This document shows positions 1-8,524 of a stretch of DNA of 53,645 nt, piece after piece. Origin of the DNA: an uncultured Ruminococcus sp. (GTDB lineage: Bacteria; Bacillota; Clostridia; RUG12999); the NCBI GenBank assembly GCA_902784805.1, contig CACZWD010000004.1:1-53645 (forward strand), read 5' to 3'. The notes under the pieces are model-generated. The model worked only from the letters and a program-made list of their open reading frames with translations. It was not told where the DNA came from and ran no database searches. A program made the translations under genes and the position numbers. The first letter of the stretch is position 1. Every line of letters begins with the position of its first letter.

Positions 1-171
1 AAAGAGGTCGCCGCAGGTGTAGCCGGTAACCGAAAGCTCCGGAAAAACCACAAGATCTGCATTGTTTTTTTTAGCTTCCTTTATGCATTTTATTATTTTT
101 TCGGAATTTTTTACGGTGTTTCCGACACTTACCTTCGGTACAGCCGCCGCAACTTTAATAAAATCATACAT
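1..171 (-). CDS. nadE: NAD+ synthase, glutamine-hydrolysing, N-terminal fragment cut by window edge
   Basis: The first 57 codons of a gene running off the left edge. The peptide begins MYDFIKVAAAVPKVSVGN and carries VVFPELSVTGYTCGDLF at residues 41-57, the signature of the nitrilase-type glutaminase domain at the N-terminus of glutamine-dependent NAD+ synthetases (the Glu of FPEL is the general base of the Cys-Glu-Lys triad). That domain releases ammonia for a C-terminal synthetase domain, not visible here. A GGGGAG ribosome site lies 9-10 nt before the ATG. The gene starts 13 nt after the stop of glnN on the same strand, so co-transcription of two ammonia-handling enzymes is likely. A stand-alone carbon-nitrogen hydrolase is the alternative; the GYTCGDLF ending favours NadE. 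Confidence 0.8.
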   Translation of the reverse strand, partial: MYDFIKVAAAVPKVSVGNTVKNSEKIIKCIKEAKKNNADLVVFPELSVTGYTCGDLF

Positions 172-184
172 TTTGTTATCTCCC

Positions 185-2281
185 CTATTTTACGCCAAAC
201 ATTAAATCACCATAGCTCGGATACGGCCACATATTTCTTTCGGTAAGCTGTTCGGCAGAATCAACGGCTTCTCTTAAAACCTGCATTTTGGGAATGATTT
301 TGTTACAATAATATTCCGCTGTTTTTAAAACATCGGCGTTTTTATCAATATCTCCAAGCGTCTTTTTGAGGTCGTATGTTTTTGTATGTATGTCCGCCGC
401 AAGAGCCGAAAGCTCCGCTATGCAGTCCTCCTCATATGCGCAGTCAAAGGCTTCGCAGGCAGCTTTCTTTTCGTTAAGCGCAGCGGCAAGATTGCCCGTA
501 AATGCCGATATGGCGGGAAGTATATCCTTATTTACCATATCAATCATTGTAAGCGCTTCAATGTTGATTGTTTTTGAATAGCTTTCAAGCTTAATTTCGT
601 ATCTTGAATTAAGCTCTGTTTCAGTGTATATTTTATGCTCGGCAAATAATTTTCTATTTTTTTCGCTTATGTAACAAGGAAGACACTCCGGAGTGGTTTT
701 AAGATTTAAAAGCCCTCTCTTTTCAGCTTCTTTTACCCATTCGTCACCATAACCGTTGCCGTTAAATATTATCTTTTTATGGTCTTTTACCGTACGCCTT
801 ATAAGCTCATGAAGCGCCGTGCTGAAATCTTCAGCGTTTTCAAGCTCGTCCGCAAACGCTTTAAGACTCTCTGCAACGGCAGTATTTAAAACAACATTAG
901 GTCCCGAAATTGATGCCGTGGAGCCAAGGCTTCTGAACTCAAATTTATTACCCGTAAACGCAAACGGACTTGTCCTGTTACGGTCTGTTGCGTCTTTTGC
1001 GAAACGCGGCAATACATGAACACCGACTTTTAAAAGGCTTTTTTCTTTTGCGTCATAATTCTCGTTATTTTCAAGCGATTCAAGAATTTCGGTAAGCTCT
1101 TCTCCGAGAAACATCGAAATTATAGCCGGCGGCGCTTCGTTAGCGCCAAGTCTGTGGTCGTTGCCCGCCGACGCGACGGAAACCCGAAGCAAATCCTGAT
1201 AATCGTCAACAGCTTTTAAAACGGCGCATATAAAAGTTAAAAACTGCGCGTTCTCATGCGGTGTATCGCCGGGCTCAAGAAGGTTTGTTCCTTCGTTGGT
1301 TGAAAGAGACCAGTTATTATGCTTGCCGCTGCCGTTTACGCCTTCAAAGGGCTTTTCATGAAGCAGACAAACAAGCCCGTGTTTTTTCGCGATTCTCTGC
1401 ATAAGCTCCATTGTCAGCTGATTATGGTCGGTCGCGATATTTGTTGTTGTAAAAATCGGCGCAAGCTCGTGCTGTGCGGGCGCAACCTCATTATGCTCGG
1501 TTTTTGCGAGTATGCCAAGCTTCCAGAGTTCTTCATCAAGCTCTGCCATAAAGCCTTTTACTCTTGTTTTGATTGTTCCGAAATAATGGTCGTCCATTTC
1601 CTGTCCCTTAGGCGGCATAGCACCGAAAAGCGTTCTGCCGGTATATACAAGATCGGGACGTTTATCAAACATTTCTCTTTCAACAAGAAAATACTCCTGT
1701 TCGGGACCGACAGTGGTTTTAACGGAAGTTACTCTCTCGTTTCCAAACAGTTTCAAAACACGCAGTGCCTGTTTGTTTATAGCCTCCATGGAACGAAGCA
1801 GCGGTGTTTTTTTATCAAGCGCTTCTCCTCCGTACGAGCAAAAAGCGGTGGGAATACAAAGCGTATTATTTTTTATAAACGCATATGAAGTCGGGTCCCA
1901 CGCTGTATAGCCTCTTGCTTCAAAGGTTGCGCGCAGACCTCCCGAAGGAAAGCTTGACGCGTCCGGCTCACCCTGAACAAGCTCTTTGCCGGAAAACTCC
2001 ATTATAACATTTCCGTCAACAGACGGCGAAATAAAGCTGTCATGCTTTTCGGCTGTAATGCCCGTCATAGGCTGGAACCAATGTGTATAATGAGTAGCGC
2101 CGTGTTCAACTGCCCAATCCTTCATTGTGTTGGCTATAACGTTCGCAAGACCTATATCAAGCCTTTTTCCGTCACTTATGGTTTTTTGCATTGCCTTATA
2201 AACGTCTTTCGGAAGACGCTGTCTCATAACCGTTTCATTAAAAACCATACTACCGAAAATTTCAGATACATTAGGCATCAT
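185..2281 (-). CDS. glnN: Glutamine synthetase type III
   Basis: Cytosolic enzyme that makes glutamine from glutamate, ammonia and ATP. The 698 residues match the long GSIII family (about 700 aa, against about 450 for GSI). Visible motifs: THWFQPMTG near residue 67, SSFPSGG near 109, the catalytic block [10 protein letters not shown] near 191, [14 protein letters not shown] near 265 and [10 protein letters not shown] near 317 (metal and ATP binding). The protein starts with two consecutive Met codons after GGGAGAG, so the start may be one codon later. A perfect promoter at 2313-2341 lies just upstream; nadE follows after 13 nt. No nitrogen-control site was recognised in the short leader. Product certain to family; the symbol glnN (also written glnA3) is by family convention. 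Confidence 0.95.
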   Translation of the reverse strand: MMPNVSEIFGSMVFNETVMRQRLPKDVYKAMQKTISDGKRLDIGLANVIANTMKDWAVEHGATHYTHWFQPMTGITAEKHDSFISPSVDGNVIMEFSGKELVQGEPDASSFPSGGLRATFEARGYTAWDPTSYAFIKNNTLCIPTAFCSYGGEALDKKTPLLRSMEAINKQALRVLKLFGNERVTSVKTTVGPEQEYFLVEREMFDKRPDLVYTGRTLFGAMPPKGQEMDDHYFGTIKTRVKGFMAELDEELWKLGILAKTEHNEVAPAQHELAPIFTTTNIATDHNQLTMELMQRIAKKHGLVCLLHEKPFEGVNGSGKHNNWSLSTNEGTNLLEPGDTPHENAQFLTFICAVLKAVDDYQDLLRVSVASAGNDHRLGANEAPPAIISMFLGEELTEILESLENNENYDAKEKSLLKVGVHVLPRFAKDATDRNRTSPFAFTGNKFEFRSLGSTASISGPNVVLNTAVAESLKAFADELENAEDFSTALHELIRRTVKDHKKIIFNGNGYGDEWVKEAEKRGLLNLKTTPECLPCYISEKNRKLFAEHKIYTETELNSRYEIKLESYSKTINIEALTMIDMVNKDILPAISAFTGNLAAALNEKKAACEAFDCAYEEDCIAELSALAADIHTKTYDLKKTLGDIDKNADVLKTAEYYCNKIIPKMQVLREAVDSAEQLTERNMWPYPSYGDLMFGVK

Positions 2282-2312
2282 ATAATCTCTCCCATACTTT
2301 TAACTTTTTATA

Positions 2313-2341
2313 ATTATACCATCTAGTTTTGATGTTGTCAA
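2313..2341 (-). promoter_or_regulatory. Consensus sigma-A promoter of glnN
   Basis: On the minus strand TTGACA (2341-2336), a 17-bp spacer and TATAAT (2318-2313), about 30 bp before the glnN start. The -35 box overlaps the TGA stop (2340-2338) of the upstream L,D-transpeptidase gene, so glnN has its own strong promoter inside what otherwise looks like a rho-ldt-glnN series. Confidence 0.85.
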
Positions 2342-3468
2342 TACACAACAACAGTTGTGCCTATCGGCAAATTATCCTTAAGCCAAATTACATCTTTATC
2401 GTAAAGCCTTACGCAGCCGAGTGACGTTGTTGTTCCTATTGTTTCATCAAGAACTCTATCCGTCGAAGTACGGTATGTCCTTGAATGCATGGCGTGACCG
2501 CCGTTAAATACCATTACATACTTAACATAATAGGTATCAAAATCCCATTTCGGGGTGTATCTTGAATATTTAAAAACTCCGTCGATTGTAGGCGTTGTGT
2601 TTTTGCCGGTCGCGCACGGGAAAACGCCGTAAATTTTCCATTCGCCCTCACTTCCGTAAAAAACATTTACCTTTTGTCTTTCAATATTTATCCATACAAG
2701 CCACTTTGTGTTGCTTTTATATCCTTTTGCGTTTACAAAAATCTCTTTATCGTTATTTGTAAAATCACTGTAAACCGTGTAGTTTTTACCGGAAACTTTT
2801 ATTGTATTGTACGGAACCCAACAGGTATAACCGTTATCAAGAAGCAGCTTCGCCGTCAGATTTCTGTGCTTATAAACGTCATATGTTTCGTAGGTATAAT
2901 CAATATATTTTGCATTTGTTCCCGCAGGCAGCCAGCCGTTTACTTTTGATAGATTGTAAGATGTATATGCGTTTGTTCCCTGCACTACCGTAGCGTCAAT
3001 ATATACGTGTTTTATAAGCGAAAAAACACGCTCCGCTTCATCACGGTGATAATAGTAATAAGGATAATTCCGCACTTCTATCGGTACATCAATAAACTTT
3101 TCAACGCCGTCAACAGTAAGCATAAAGCCTATATAGCCGTTCAGCGGCATTGTTTCCCATCTCGGCAAATCATAATTAAGCGTTGACGACGCTCCCTGTT
3201 TAACTTCAAACTGAGGATTGGAATAGCCTTCTATCGGCATACCGTTATAATACCACTGAGCAGCCGCGGTACATGGCTCGTTTGCCCAGGTTACGGTTAC
3301 CGTTGCCGAAAGCTTTACATCTGTTAAAGCAACCGCGGGATAATCGGTAAACGAAAAATATATTTCGTTTTCACCGCTGTATATTACGCCGGCGTCTTCC
3401 GCGCATACGCAAAAGCCGCTTACAAGTATTATGAATATCAAAAAAACTATACCGGTCTTAATTCTCAT
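2338..3468 (-). CDS. Secreted L,D-transpeptidase (YkuD fold)
   Basis: Predicted exported enzyme that forms 3-3 cross-links in peptidoglycan or attaches proteins to it. The N-terminus KMRIKTG followed by a hydrophobic stretch to about residue 22 is a signal peptide. Residues about 40-130 are beta-rich and Ig-like; the middle (about 165-235) resembles an SH3-like wall-binding module. The YkuD catalytic domain starts near 250 (WLVWINIERQKVNVF) and ends with HAMHSRTYR, then TTSLGCVRLYDKDVIWL, which fits the H-x-S...S-x-G-C-x-R motif with catalytic Cys. ATG at 3468 is preferred over an in-frame TTG two codons upstream because AAAGGA is 9 nt away from the ATG but only 3 nt from the TTG. It begins 18 nt after rho and is probably co-transcribed with it. 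Confidence 0.9.
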   Translation of the reverse strand: MRIKTGIVFLIFIILVSGFCVCAEDAGVIYSGENEIYFSFTDYPAVALTDVKLSATVTVTWANEPCTAAAQWYYNGMPIEGYSNPQFEVKQGASSTLNYDLPRWETMPLNGYIGFMLTVDGVEKFIDVPIEVRNYPYYYYHRDEAERVFSLIKHVYIDATVVQGTNAYTSYNLSKVNGWLPAGTNAKYIDYTYETYDVYKHRNLTAKLLLDNGYTCWVPYNTIKVSGKNYTVYSDFTNNDKEIFVNAKGYKSNTKWLVWINIERQKVNVFYGSEGEWKIYGVFPCATGKNTTPTIDGVFKYSRYTPKWDFDTYYVKYVMVFNGGHAMHSRTYRTSTDRVLDETIGTTTSLGCVRLYDKDVIWLKDNLPIGTTVVVY

Positions 3469-3486
3469 TTTCAAAATCCTTTCCGT

Positions 3487-4851
3487 TTATTTTTGTGATA
3501 ACTGAGCTTCGCCCGAAAGCGCCGCATTAATTTCTTTTATAAATTCGTCATTTGTTTTGGCTGTATGCATTTTTTTAATAAGATATTCGGTAACCTCCGC
3601 AAAATGATTTTTTGAAAAAGCTCTTCTTATATTATATGCCGCCGTAAGCTCTTCATAATTAAGCAGCAGTTCTTCTTTCCTTGTGCCTGATTTATAAATA
3701 TCAACCGCCGGGAATACTCTTCTTTCGGAAAGACTTCTGTCAAGATGAATTTCCATATTGCCTGTGCCTTTAAATTCTTCAAAAATAACATCATCCATAC
3801 GGCTGCCTGTTTCGATAAGTGCCGTCGCAAGTATTGTAAGACTGCCGCCGTTTTCGATTTTCCTTGCGGAACCAAAAAACTTTTTCGGCTTATGAAGAGC
3901 GCCCGCATCAATACCGCCCGAAAGCACCCTTCCCGTCGGGGCAATCGAAAGATTATACGCTCTCGCAAGACGTGTTATACTGTCAAGAAGTATAACAACA
4001 TCTTTACCGTACTCAACCATTCTTTGCGCGCGCTCAATTACCATTTCCGCAACCTTTGTATGGTTTTCGGGCGGCATATCAAACGTTGAATATATAATAT
4101 CCGCGTCAGGTACGCTGTGGCGCATATCGGTAACTTCCTCAGGTCTTTCGTCAATTAAAAGCACAAACAGATAGGCTTCGGGATTGTTAGCTTTTATACT
4201 TTGAGCAATTTGCTTTAAAAGTGTTGTTTTTCCTGTTTTCGGAGGAGCAACAATAAGCCCTCTCTGTCCCTTTCCTACAGGCGCGATAATATCAATTAGT
4301 CTCATTGCGTACAGCCCCGGCTCACGCTCAAGCCTGAATCTTTCTACGGGATATGTAGGGACAAGAGAGTCGAAATTTTTTCTTTGTCTTGCTTTATCGG
4401 GGCGTTCACCGTTTATTTCTTTAACATAAATAAGCGCCTGAAATTTTTCGCCCTCACGCATAACCGCGTAGCCGCTCACACAATCGCCCGTTTTCATACC
4501 GTATTTGCGAATAAGCTGCGGTGTAACAAAAATATCTTCGGTACCGGCGTAAAGTGTTGCAGGTCTTAAAAATCCGTATCCTTCGGACAGTATTTCAAGA
4601 AAACCGTAAGCATTGCCTTCCGCCTTCGGGTCAAAAAGCTTCTTTTTCTCTTTGCTCTGACTCTCGTTTTGCTTTTCACTTACGACCGACCCATCAGCTT
4701 TTCTTTCGGCAGCTTTATTTTCTGCCTCGTACTTTTCAATAACCTCTTTAAGCTCCGCTTTTTTTAGAGTGGATGAGCCTTTAATACCATAAGCTTTCGC
4801 AATTTTTTTAAGCTCGGCAAGACTTAAATCACTGTAATTTTTTTCTGTCAT
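3487..4851 (-). CDS. rho: Transcription termination factor Rho
   Basis: Hexameric RNA helicase that ends transcription at Rho-dependent sites. The N-terminus has a Rho_N/SAP-like helical domain ([15 protein letters not shown], residues 9-23), a charged linker rich in Lys/Glu/Ser (about 45-75), then the cold-shock-like RNA-binding domain ([16 protein letters not shown], about 82-97). The ATPase core has Walker [14 protein letters not shown] near 202, Walker [17 protein letters not shown] near 285 with the Q-loop/R-loop region after it, and the arginine-finger segment near 385. At 454 aa it is a normal clostridial Rho. A consensus promoter precedes it; ldt follows 18 nt downstream. Confidence 0.97.
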   Translation of the reverse strand: MTEKNYSDLSLAELKKIAKAYGIKGSSTLKKAELKEVIEKYEAENKAAERKADGSVVSEKQNESQSKEKKKLFDPKAEGNAYGFLEILSEGYGFLRPATLYAGTEDIFVTPQLIRKYGMKTGDCVSGYAVMREGEKFQALIYVKEINGERPDKARQRKNFDSLVPTYPVERFRLEREPGLYAMRLIDIIAPVGKGQRGLIVAPPKTGKTTLLKQIAQSIKANNPEAYLFVLLIDERPEEVTDMRHSVPDADIIYSTFDMPPENHTKVAEMVIERAQRMVEYGKDVVILLDSITRLARAYNLSIAPTGRVLSGGIDAGALHKPKKFFGSARKIENGGSLTILATALIETGSRMDDVIFEEFKGTGNMEIHLDRSLSERRVFPAVDIYKSGTRKEELLLNYEELTAAYNIRRAFSKNHFAEVTEYLIKKMHTAKTNDEFIKEINAALSGEAQLSQK

Positions 4852-4907
4852 AAAGAACCTCCGAAATAATAAATGAATAAAATGTATTTAAGATAAAAAC
4901 TATACAT

Positions 4908-4936
4908 ATTATACTACTTTAACTGTATTTTGTCAA
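4908..4936 (-). promoter_or_regulatory. Consensus sigma-A promoter of rho
   Basis: TTGACA (4936-4931), 17-bp spacer, TATAAT (4913-4908) on the minus strand, leaving a leader of about 50 nt before the rho ATG. No leader structure was recognised, so any Rho autoregulation is not evident here. Confidence 0.85.
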
Positions 4937-5002
4937 TACTGTTTACCTTTTCCGTGAAATTTTTTAACAAAAATTATTTAGTTTGTTTTAAGAGGCACGT
5001 CC

Positions 5003-5031
5003 GCATATTTGAAAGACCTTTATCATATACA
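5003..5031 (+). promoter_or_regulatory. Candidate sigma-E promoter of bofA-spoIIP
   Basis: GCATATT (5003-5009) matches the sigma-E -35 consensus KMATATT exactly; 14 bp later CATATACA (5024-5031) matches CATACAMT at 6 of 8 positions. The same GCATATT-14-CATATA layout precedes spoIIM (15181-15209). Both genes are sigma-E targets in Bacillus subtilis. Promoter activity is inferred. Confidence 0.55.
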
Positions 5032-5078
5032 TTGTAATATAATAATATAAAATGTCTGCGTGAAGGACGTGAAAAGAT

Positions 5079-5333
5079 ATGACGGATATAATTACATACG
5101 GCATAATCGCCGCCGGCGGACTGATAATCGCTCTTTTAATCGCGTATCCGCTCAGGTTTTTATGGAAGCCCGTACTAAGGTGCATAATAAGCGCCTGCGT
5201 GCTTATGCTCGCAAATCTTGTCGGTATTCCTTTTGGTTTTTCAATCGGAATTAATATAATGAATATTGCGGTATGCGCTGTTCTCGGCGTGCCCGGTTTT
5301 ACAATGCTGATTTTATTTTCTCTTTTGCTCTGA
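5079..5333 (+). CDS. bofA: BofA-like inhibitor of pro-sigma-K processing
   Basis: An 84-residue membrane protein with two or three hydrophobic segments (about 5-30, 36-52 and 56-82) ending in GVPGFTMLILFSLLL; the GVPG motif and length are typical of BofA. In B. subtilis BofA holds the SpoIVFB protease inactive in the outer forespore membrane until a signal from the forespore arrives. Whether a sigK/spoIVFB pathway is present in this organism cannot be seen here. The gene is 21 nt ahead of spoIIP on the same strand and behind a candidate sigma-E promoter, which fits mother-cell expression. AAGGA lies about 11 nt before the ATG, a rather long spacing. Confidence 0.85.
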   Translation: MTDIITYGIIAAGGLIIALLIAYPLRFLWKPVLRCIISACVLMLANLVGIPFGFSIGINIMNIAVCAVLGVPGFTMLILFSLLL

Positions 5334-5354
5334 ATAAATTCGGGAGGCTGTGGT

Positions 5355-6449
5355 GTGTATAAAAAAAACAAAAAAACTCGTGCGGCTCTTGTAAGCTTTA
5401 TTTTTTCCTTACTGCTGCTTTCTGCCTTCTGTTGCCGTGATTTACTGATTATACGTATCGCCTCCGGAAACGCGTCCTCGCCCGTTATCCATACTTTCAA
5501 AATCAAAACTTCTTTATTAAAGGCATTTAAAGCCTCAAAAAAAATTACAGATACAGTTATGCCTTCCACTGCAAATTTACATCTTGTTTCCGCAAATTTC
5601 AGAGAAGAAAAAAAGCCTTCATATCAGCCGGATGCGCCCGAAGCTCCCGGACCGGCTCCGGACGATGGAAGCGTTGAAAAAAGTATTGCCTACGACTCCG
5701 GCAACGTTGGCATAACAAAAAAAATAACAATTAAAAATCAGACCTCATACAGCGTAAGCCCGGAGGAAATTTTAAAAAGTGAAAAACCGTTTTCCGTACC
5801 CGCAGAAAAACCAACGGTTCTTATACTTCATACACATGGTACGGAAGCATATACACCGTCGGAGCGCTATAATTTTACATACACATCAAATTCACGTACA
5901 ACAGATACAAACTTTAATGTCGTAAGAGTCGGCACGGAGCTTGAACACGCGCTGACCGAACTCGGCATAAGCGTAATTCACGACGTAACAATGTATGATT
6001 ATCCCGATTATAACAGCTCTTACGATAAAGCATTTTACGGTATAAGAGCAACGCTCGCAAAATATCCTTCCATATCCGTTGTGCTTGATTTGCACCGTGA
6101 CGCTGTAAACGACGAAAACGGCAAAAAAATAAAACTCGCCGCGGATATTGACGGCGAAAAGGCAGCACAGATTATGTTTGTTGTTGGTACGGATGAATGT
6201 GGATTTTCGCACCCCCATTGGCGTGATAATTTAAAATTCGCTTCAATTATTCAGGGACATCTTGCCGAAAGCTGTCCGCAGCTTGTAAGACCAATAAATT
6301 TGCGAACCTCCCGTTTTAACCAGCAATTTACAAGAGGTTCGCTGATTATTGAAATAGGCACCAACGGCAATACACTTGAAGAAGCGCTTTTGTCGGCGCA
6401 TTATCTTGCCGATGCCGTAAGCAAGGCAATATCGGAGCTTGAAGCTTAA
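5355..6449 (+). CDS. spoIIP: Stage II sporulation protein P
   Basis: Peptidoglycan amidase/endopeptidase of the engulfment machinery (DMP: SpoIID, SpoIIM, SpoIIP), which thins septal peptidoglycan. Start is GTG at 5355, fixed by GGGAGG 7 nt upstream. An N-terminal membrane anchor (about 14-30) is followed by a variable Pro/Ala-rich linker (about 95-130) and the catalytic domain from about 155: VLILHTHGTEAYTP holds the first zinc-ligand His, VVLDLHRDA the second, and RGSLIIEIGTNGNTLEEAL the conserved C-terminal Glu. Its stop codon shares the TTAA at 6446-6449 with the stop of the convergent protease gene. spoIIM and a spoIID-like gene lie elsewhere in the window. Confidence 0.95.
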   Translation: MYKKNKKTRAALVSFIFSLLLLSAFCCRDLLIIRIASGNASSPVIHTFKIKTSLLKAFKASKKITDTVMPSTANLHLVSANFREEKKPSYQPDAPEAPGPAPDDGSVEKSIAYDSGNVGITKKITIKNQTSYSVSPEEILKSEKPFSVPAEKPTVLILHTHGTEAYTPSERYNFTYTSNSRTTDTNFNVVRVGTELEHALTELGISVIHDVTMYDYPDYNSSYDKAFYGIRATLAKYPSISVVLDLHRDAVNDENGKKIKLAADIDGEKAAQIMFVVGTDECGFSHPHWRDNLKFASIIQGHLAESCPQLVRPINLRTSRFNQQFTRGSLIIEIGTNGNTLEEALLSAHYLADAVSKAISELEA

Positions 6450-8353
6450 ACGGTTATCCAGACTTCACCGTACATAAAGGCATAGCTTATATAAACGGTT
6501 TCTTCGTTATTTTCCATTATAGTCGTAATGTGGTTGCTTCCTCTTGAAACACGCCCCATTTTAAAGCCATAAGCGCCGAGATAATTAATATACGCCATCA
6601 TTTCCGCGCCGCTGTAGCTGTATCTGTACGCTGTTCCGCTATCGGTTTTCTGTGTTCCGAGGCACCTTCTTCCGCAAACATAGGTATATGTCGGAATATT
6701 CGTTCCTTCATAAACTGCCGCCGAAGTATCTGATGAGGCGCCTTTTGACGATTTTTGTTTCTGAACGGCAACATAAACAATATCGGAGGGCACGCTCATT
6801 TCAACGGCAACGGTATCATTGCTGTTTGTCAAATAATATATATACCTCTGTGACATACTGTCTATCTGCCTTTTTACAATTGAATAACCGCTCTCCGTAA
6901 GGTATCCGACATACGCGTTAAACTGGTCAACATCAAGCCCATAGACATAATACCAGTAGTTTTCGTCCTCCTGCTTGTTCTGAAGCGCCGCGCCCGTTAC
7001 CGAAGTATAATCGGGTACGTTTTTGTTCTCGTCATAATAGCTTATTACTGCCGCCCTTTTAACATTTCCGCCGAAAATATCCTCCAGAGTTTTATCCATA
7101 TTCCATTCAATATCGTAAATCGCGTTTATGGGAATTACAAGGTTAATATTCTGCCCGTCCCTTGCGGAAGCGGACGTAATTCCAATAACCTGCGCGCTTT
7201 CGTTAAAAACCGCGCCGCCGCTGCTTCCCGGTGAAATCGGAGCGGAAATCTGAATATAATTACTGCCCTCAATTTCTCTTGATATATTTGAAATAAGACC
7301 TTCCGAAATAGTATTGTCAAGTCCGAGAGGACTGCCTATACAGTATATTTTCTGACCGTTTTTAATTTCGTCCGAATCCCCCACTTCAACATACGGAAAA
7401 TCCTCACCCTTTATCTTAAGCACGGCAATATCTCTTTCCTTTGAATATCCGAGTACGGTATCAACGTCATATTTATTACCGTCAACCGTCATAATCTGCG
7501 CGGACGCAGCGCTGTCAATAACATGATAGTTTGTAACGGCAGTACCGTTTTTATCAATAAAAAATCCGCTGCCTGTCCCCTTCATATCACCTTTTTTGTC
7601 ATATACCGCAACAAGAAAAACGGCACTGCTCGCAATTTCAGAAATCTGTTCCGCATCATATTCGGCGGAAGCTTTTGCTCTGCCGCCCGTCTGTTTTTTT
7701 ATATCTGCCTTTATTCTTGCTTCACTGTTAGCTATTCTGTACATAACCGCCGCCATTTCCGCTCTCGTTATATTTTCGGTCGGCGCAAAATTCCCCAAAG
7801 TGTCTTTTCCCGTTAAAACTCCGGCACGGTACAGCATTATAACCTCATTATAATAACTGTCGGTATTTACCATATCGGGAACATCGGTTATATCCGTATT
7901 GATATTTTCGTAGTTTGAAAACGGGAGCGCGTTTCCGAGAATATAAGCAACCTGCGCCCTTGTAGCGGGTTTTTCGTATCTTCCCGAAAACTCGTCTTCA
8001 AGAATGATACTGTTTTTCTCGGCATATTCAATCCATGGCTTATACCATTTTTCATCTCCGGAAGCCACAGTGATTTTTTTAATGTTATTATATCTCATAT
8101 TGAGCTTATCCGCAAATGTAATAACCTCAGCAACACTTACAAGACCGTAAGGCATATATCTGCCGTTTCCGTCACCGTCCGAAAGCTCATATTCATACGC
8201 GCCCTTAACACTTTCATAAAACCAATCGCTTTTATCAATATCCTTAAACTCTCCCTCGTTATAGCTGCGGCTTGCCGAAAAAAGCTCCGCGCCAAACACA
8301 ATTTCCGGCATTATAAAACATAGTGATAATATGAAAGCCAATATTTTTTTCAT
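6446..8353 (-). CDS. SLH-anchored HtrA-like serine protease with duplicated C-terminal module
   Basis: A 635-aa exported protein. Signal peptide at 1-21; three S-layer homology modules at about 35-95, 100-145 and 160-210 (the third, with GVLTGKD and TRAEMAAVMYRIA, is the clearest); then a chymotrypsin-fold protease at about 240-420 with catalytic His277 (TNYHVID), Asp308 (ERDIAVLKI) and Ser378 (PGSSGGAVF). No PDZ domain is visible. In its place are two related modules of about 85 residues (about 445-540 and 552-635), each starting P-x-Y-T-x-V-x-G and containing AY-x-x-YL-x-x-x-G[YF], with no family recognised. It probably sits on the wall through secondary polymers and processes surface proteins. 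AAAGGGGTG precedes the ATG. Single gene with its own promoter, between convergent spoIIP and divergent rqcH. Confidence 0.88.
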   Translation of the reverse strand: MKKILAFILSLCFIMPEIVFGAELFSASRSYNEGEFKDIDKSDWFYESVKGAYEYELSDGDGNGRYMPYGLVSVAEVITFADKLNMRYNNIKKITVASGDEKWYKPWIEYAEKNSIILEDEFSGRYEKPATRAQVAYILGNALPFSNYENINTDITDVPDMVNTDSYYNEVIMLYRAGVLTGKDTLGNFAPTENITRAEMAAVMYRIANSEARIKADIKKQTGGRAKASAEYDAEQISEIASSAVFLVAVYDKKGDMKGTGSGFFIDKNGTAVTNYHVIDSAASAQIMTVDGNKYDVDTVLGYSKERDIAVLKIKGEDFPYVEVGDSDEIKNGQKIYCIGSPLGLDNTISEGLISNISREIEGSNYIQISAPISPGSSGGAVFNESAQVIGITSASARDGQNINLVIPINAIYDIEWNMDKTLEDIFGGNVKRAAVISYYDENKNVPDYTSVTGAALQNKQEDENYWYYVYGLDVDQFNAYVGYLTESGYSIVKRQIDSMSQRYIYYLTNSNDTVAVEMSVPSDIVYVAVQKQKSSKGASSDTSAAVYEGTNIPTYTYVCGRRCLGTQKTDSGTAYRYSYSGAEMMAYINYLGAYGFKMGRVSRGSNHITTIMENNEETVYISYAFMYGEVWITV

Positions 8354-8395
8354 ATATAACCACCCCTTTGCAAGTCAGTATTTACTTTTAAATAT

Positions 8396-8424
8396 ATTAT
8401 ACAACTTTAAACAAAAAATTTCAA
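8396..8424 (-). promoter_or_regulatory. Sigma-A promoter of the SLH protease gene
   Basis: TTGAAA (8424-8419), 17-bp spacer, TATAAT (8401-8396) on the minus strand, about 43 bp before the start codon. It faces the rqcH promoter about 40 bp away. Confidence 0.75.
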
Positions 8425-8464
8425 CACACTTTTAAAAGTTTTCATTTTTTCAACACAAATTTAA

Positions 8465-8493
8465 TTGACTTTAAACACGGTTTATGCTATAAT
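8465..8493 (+). promoter_or_regulatory. Sigma-A promoter of rqcH
   Basis: TTGACT (8465-8470), 17-bp spacer, TATAAT (8488-8493), 31 bp before the rqcH ATG, with GGGAG as ribosome site. Confidence 0.78.
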
Positions 8494-8524
8494 AATTTAA
8501 AATATAATTTGGGAGAAAATACAA

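Noticed and set aside
4988..5569. 193-codon minus-strand open frame
   Set aside because: It lies opposite bofA and the start of spoIIP, which are clear genes; it has no ribosome site and no recognisable domain.
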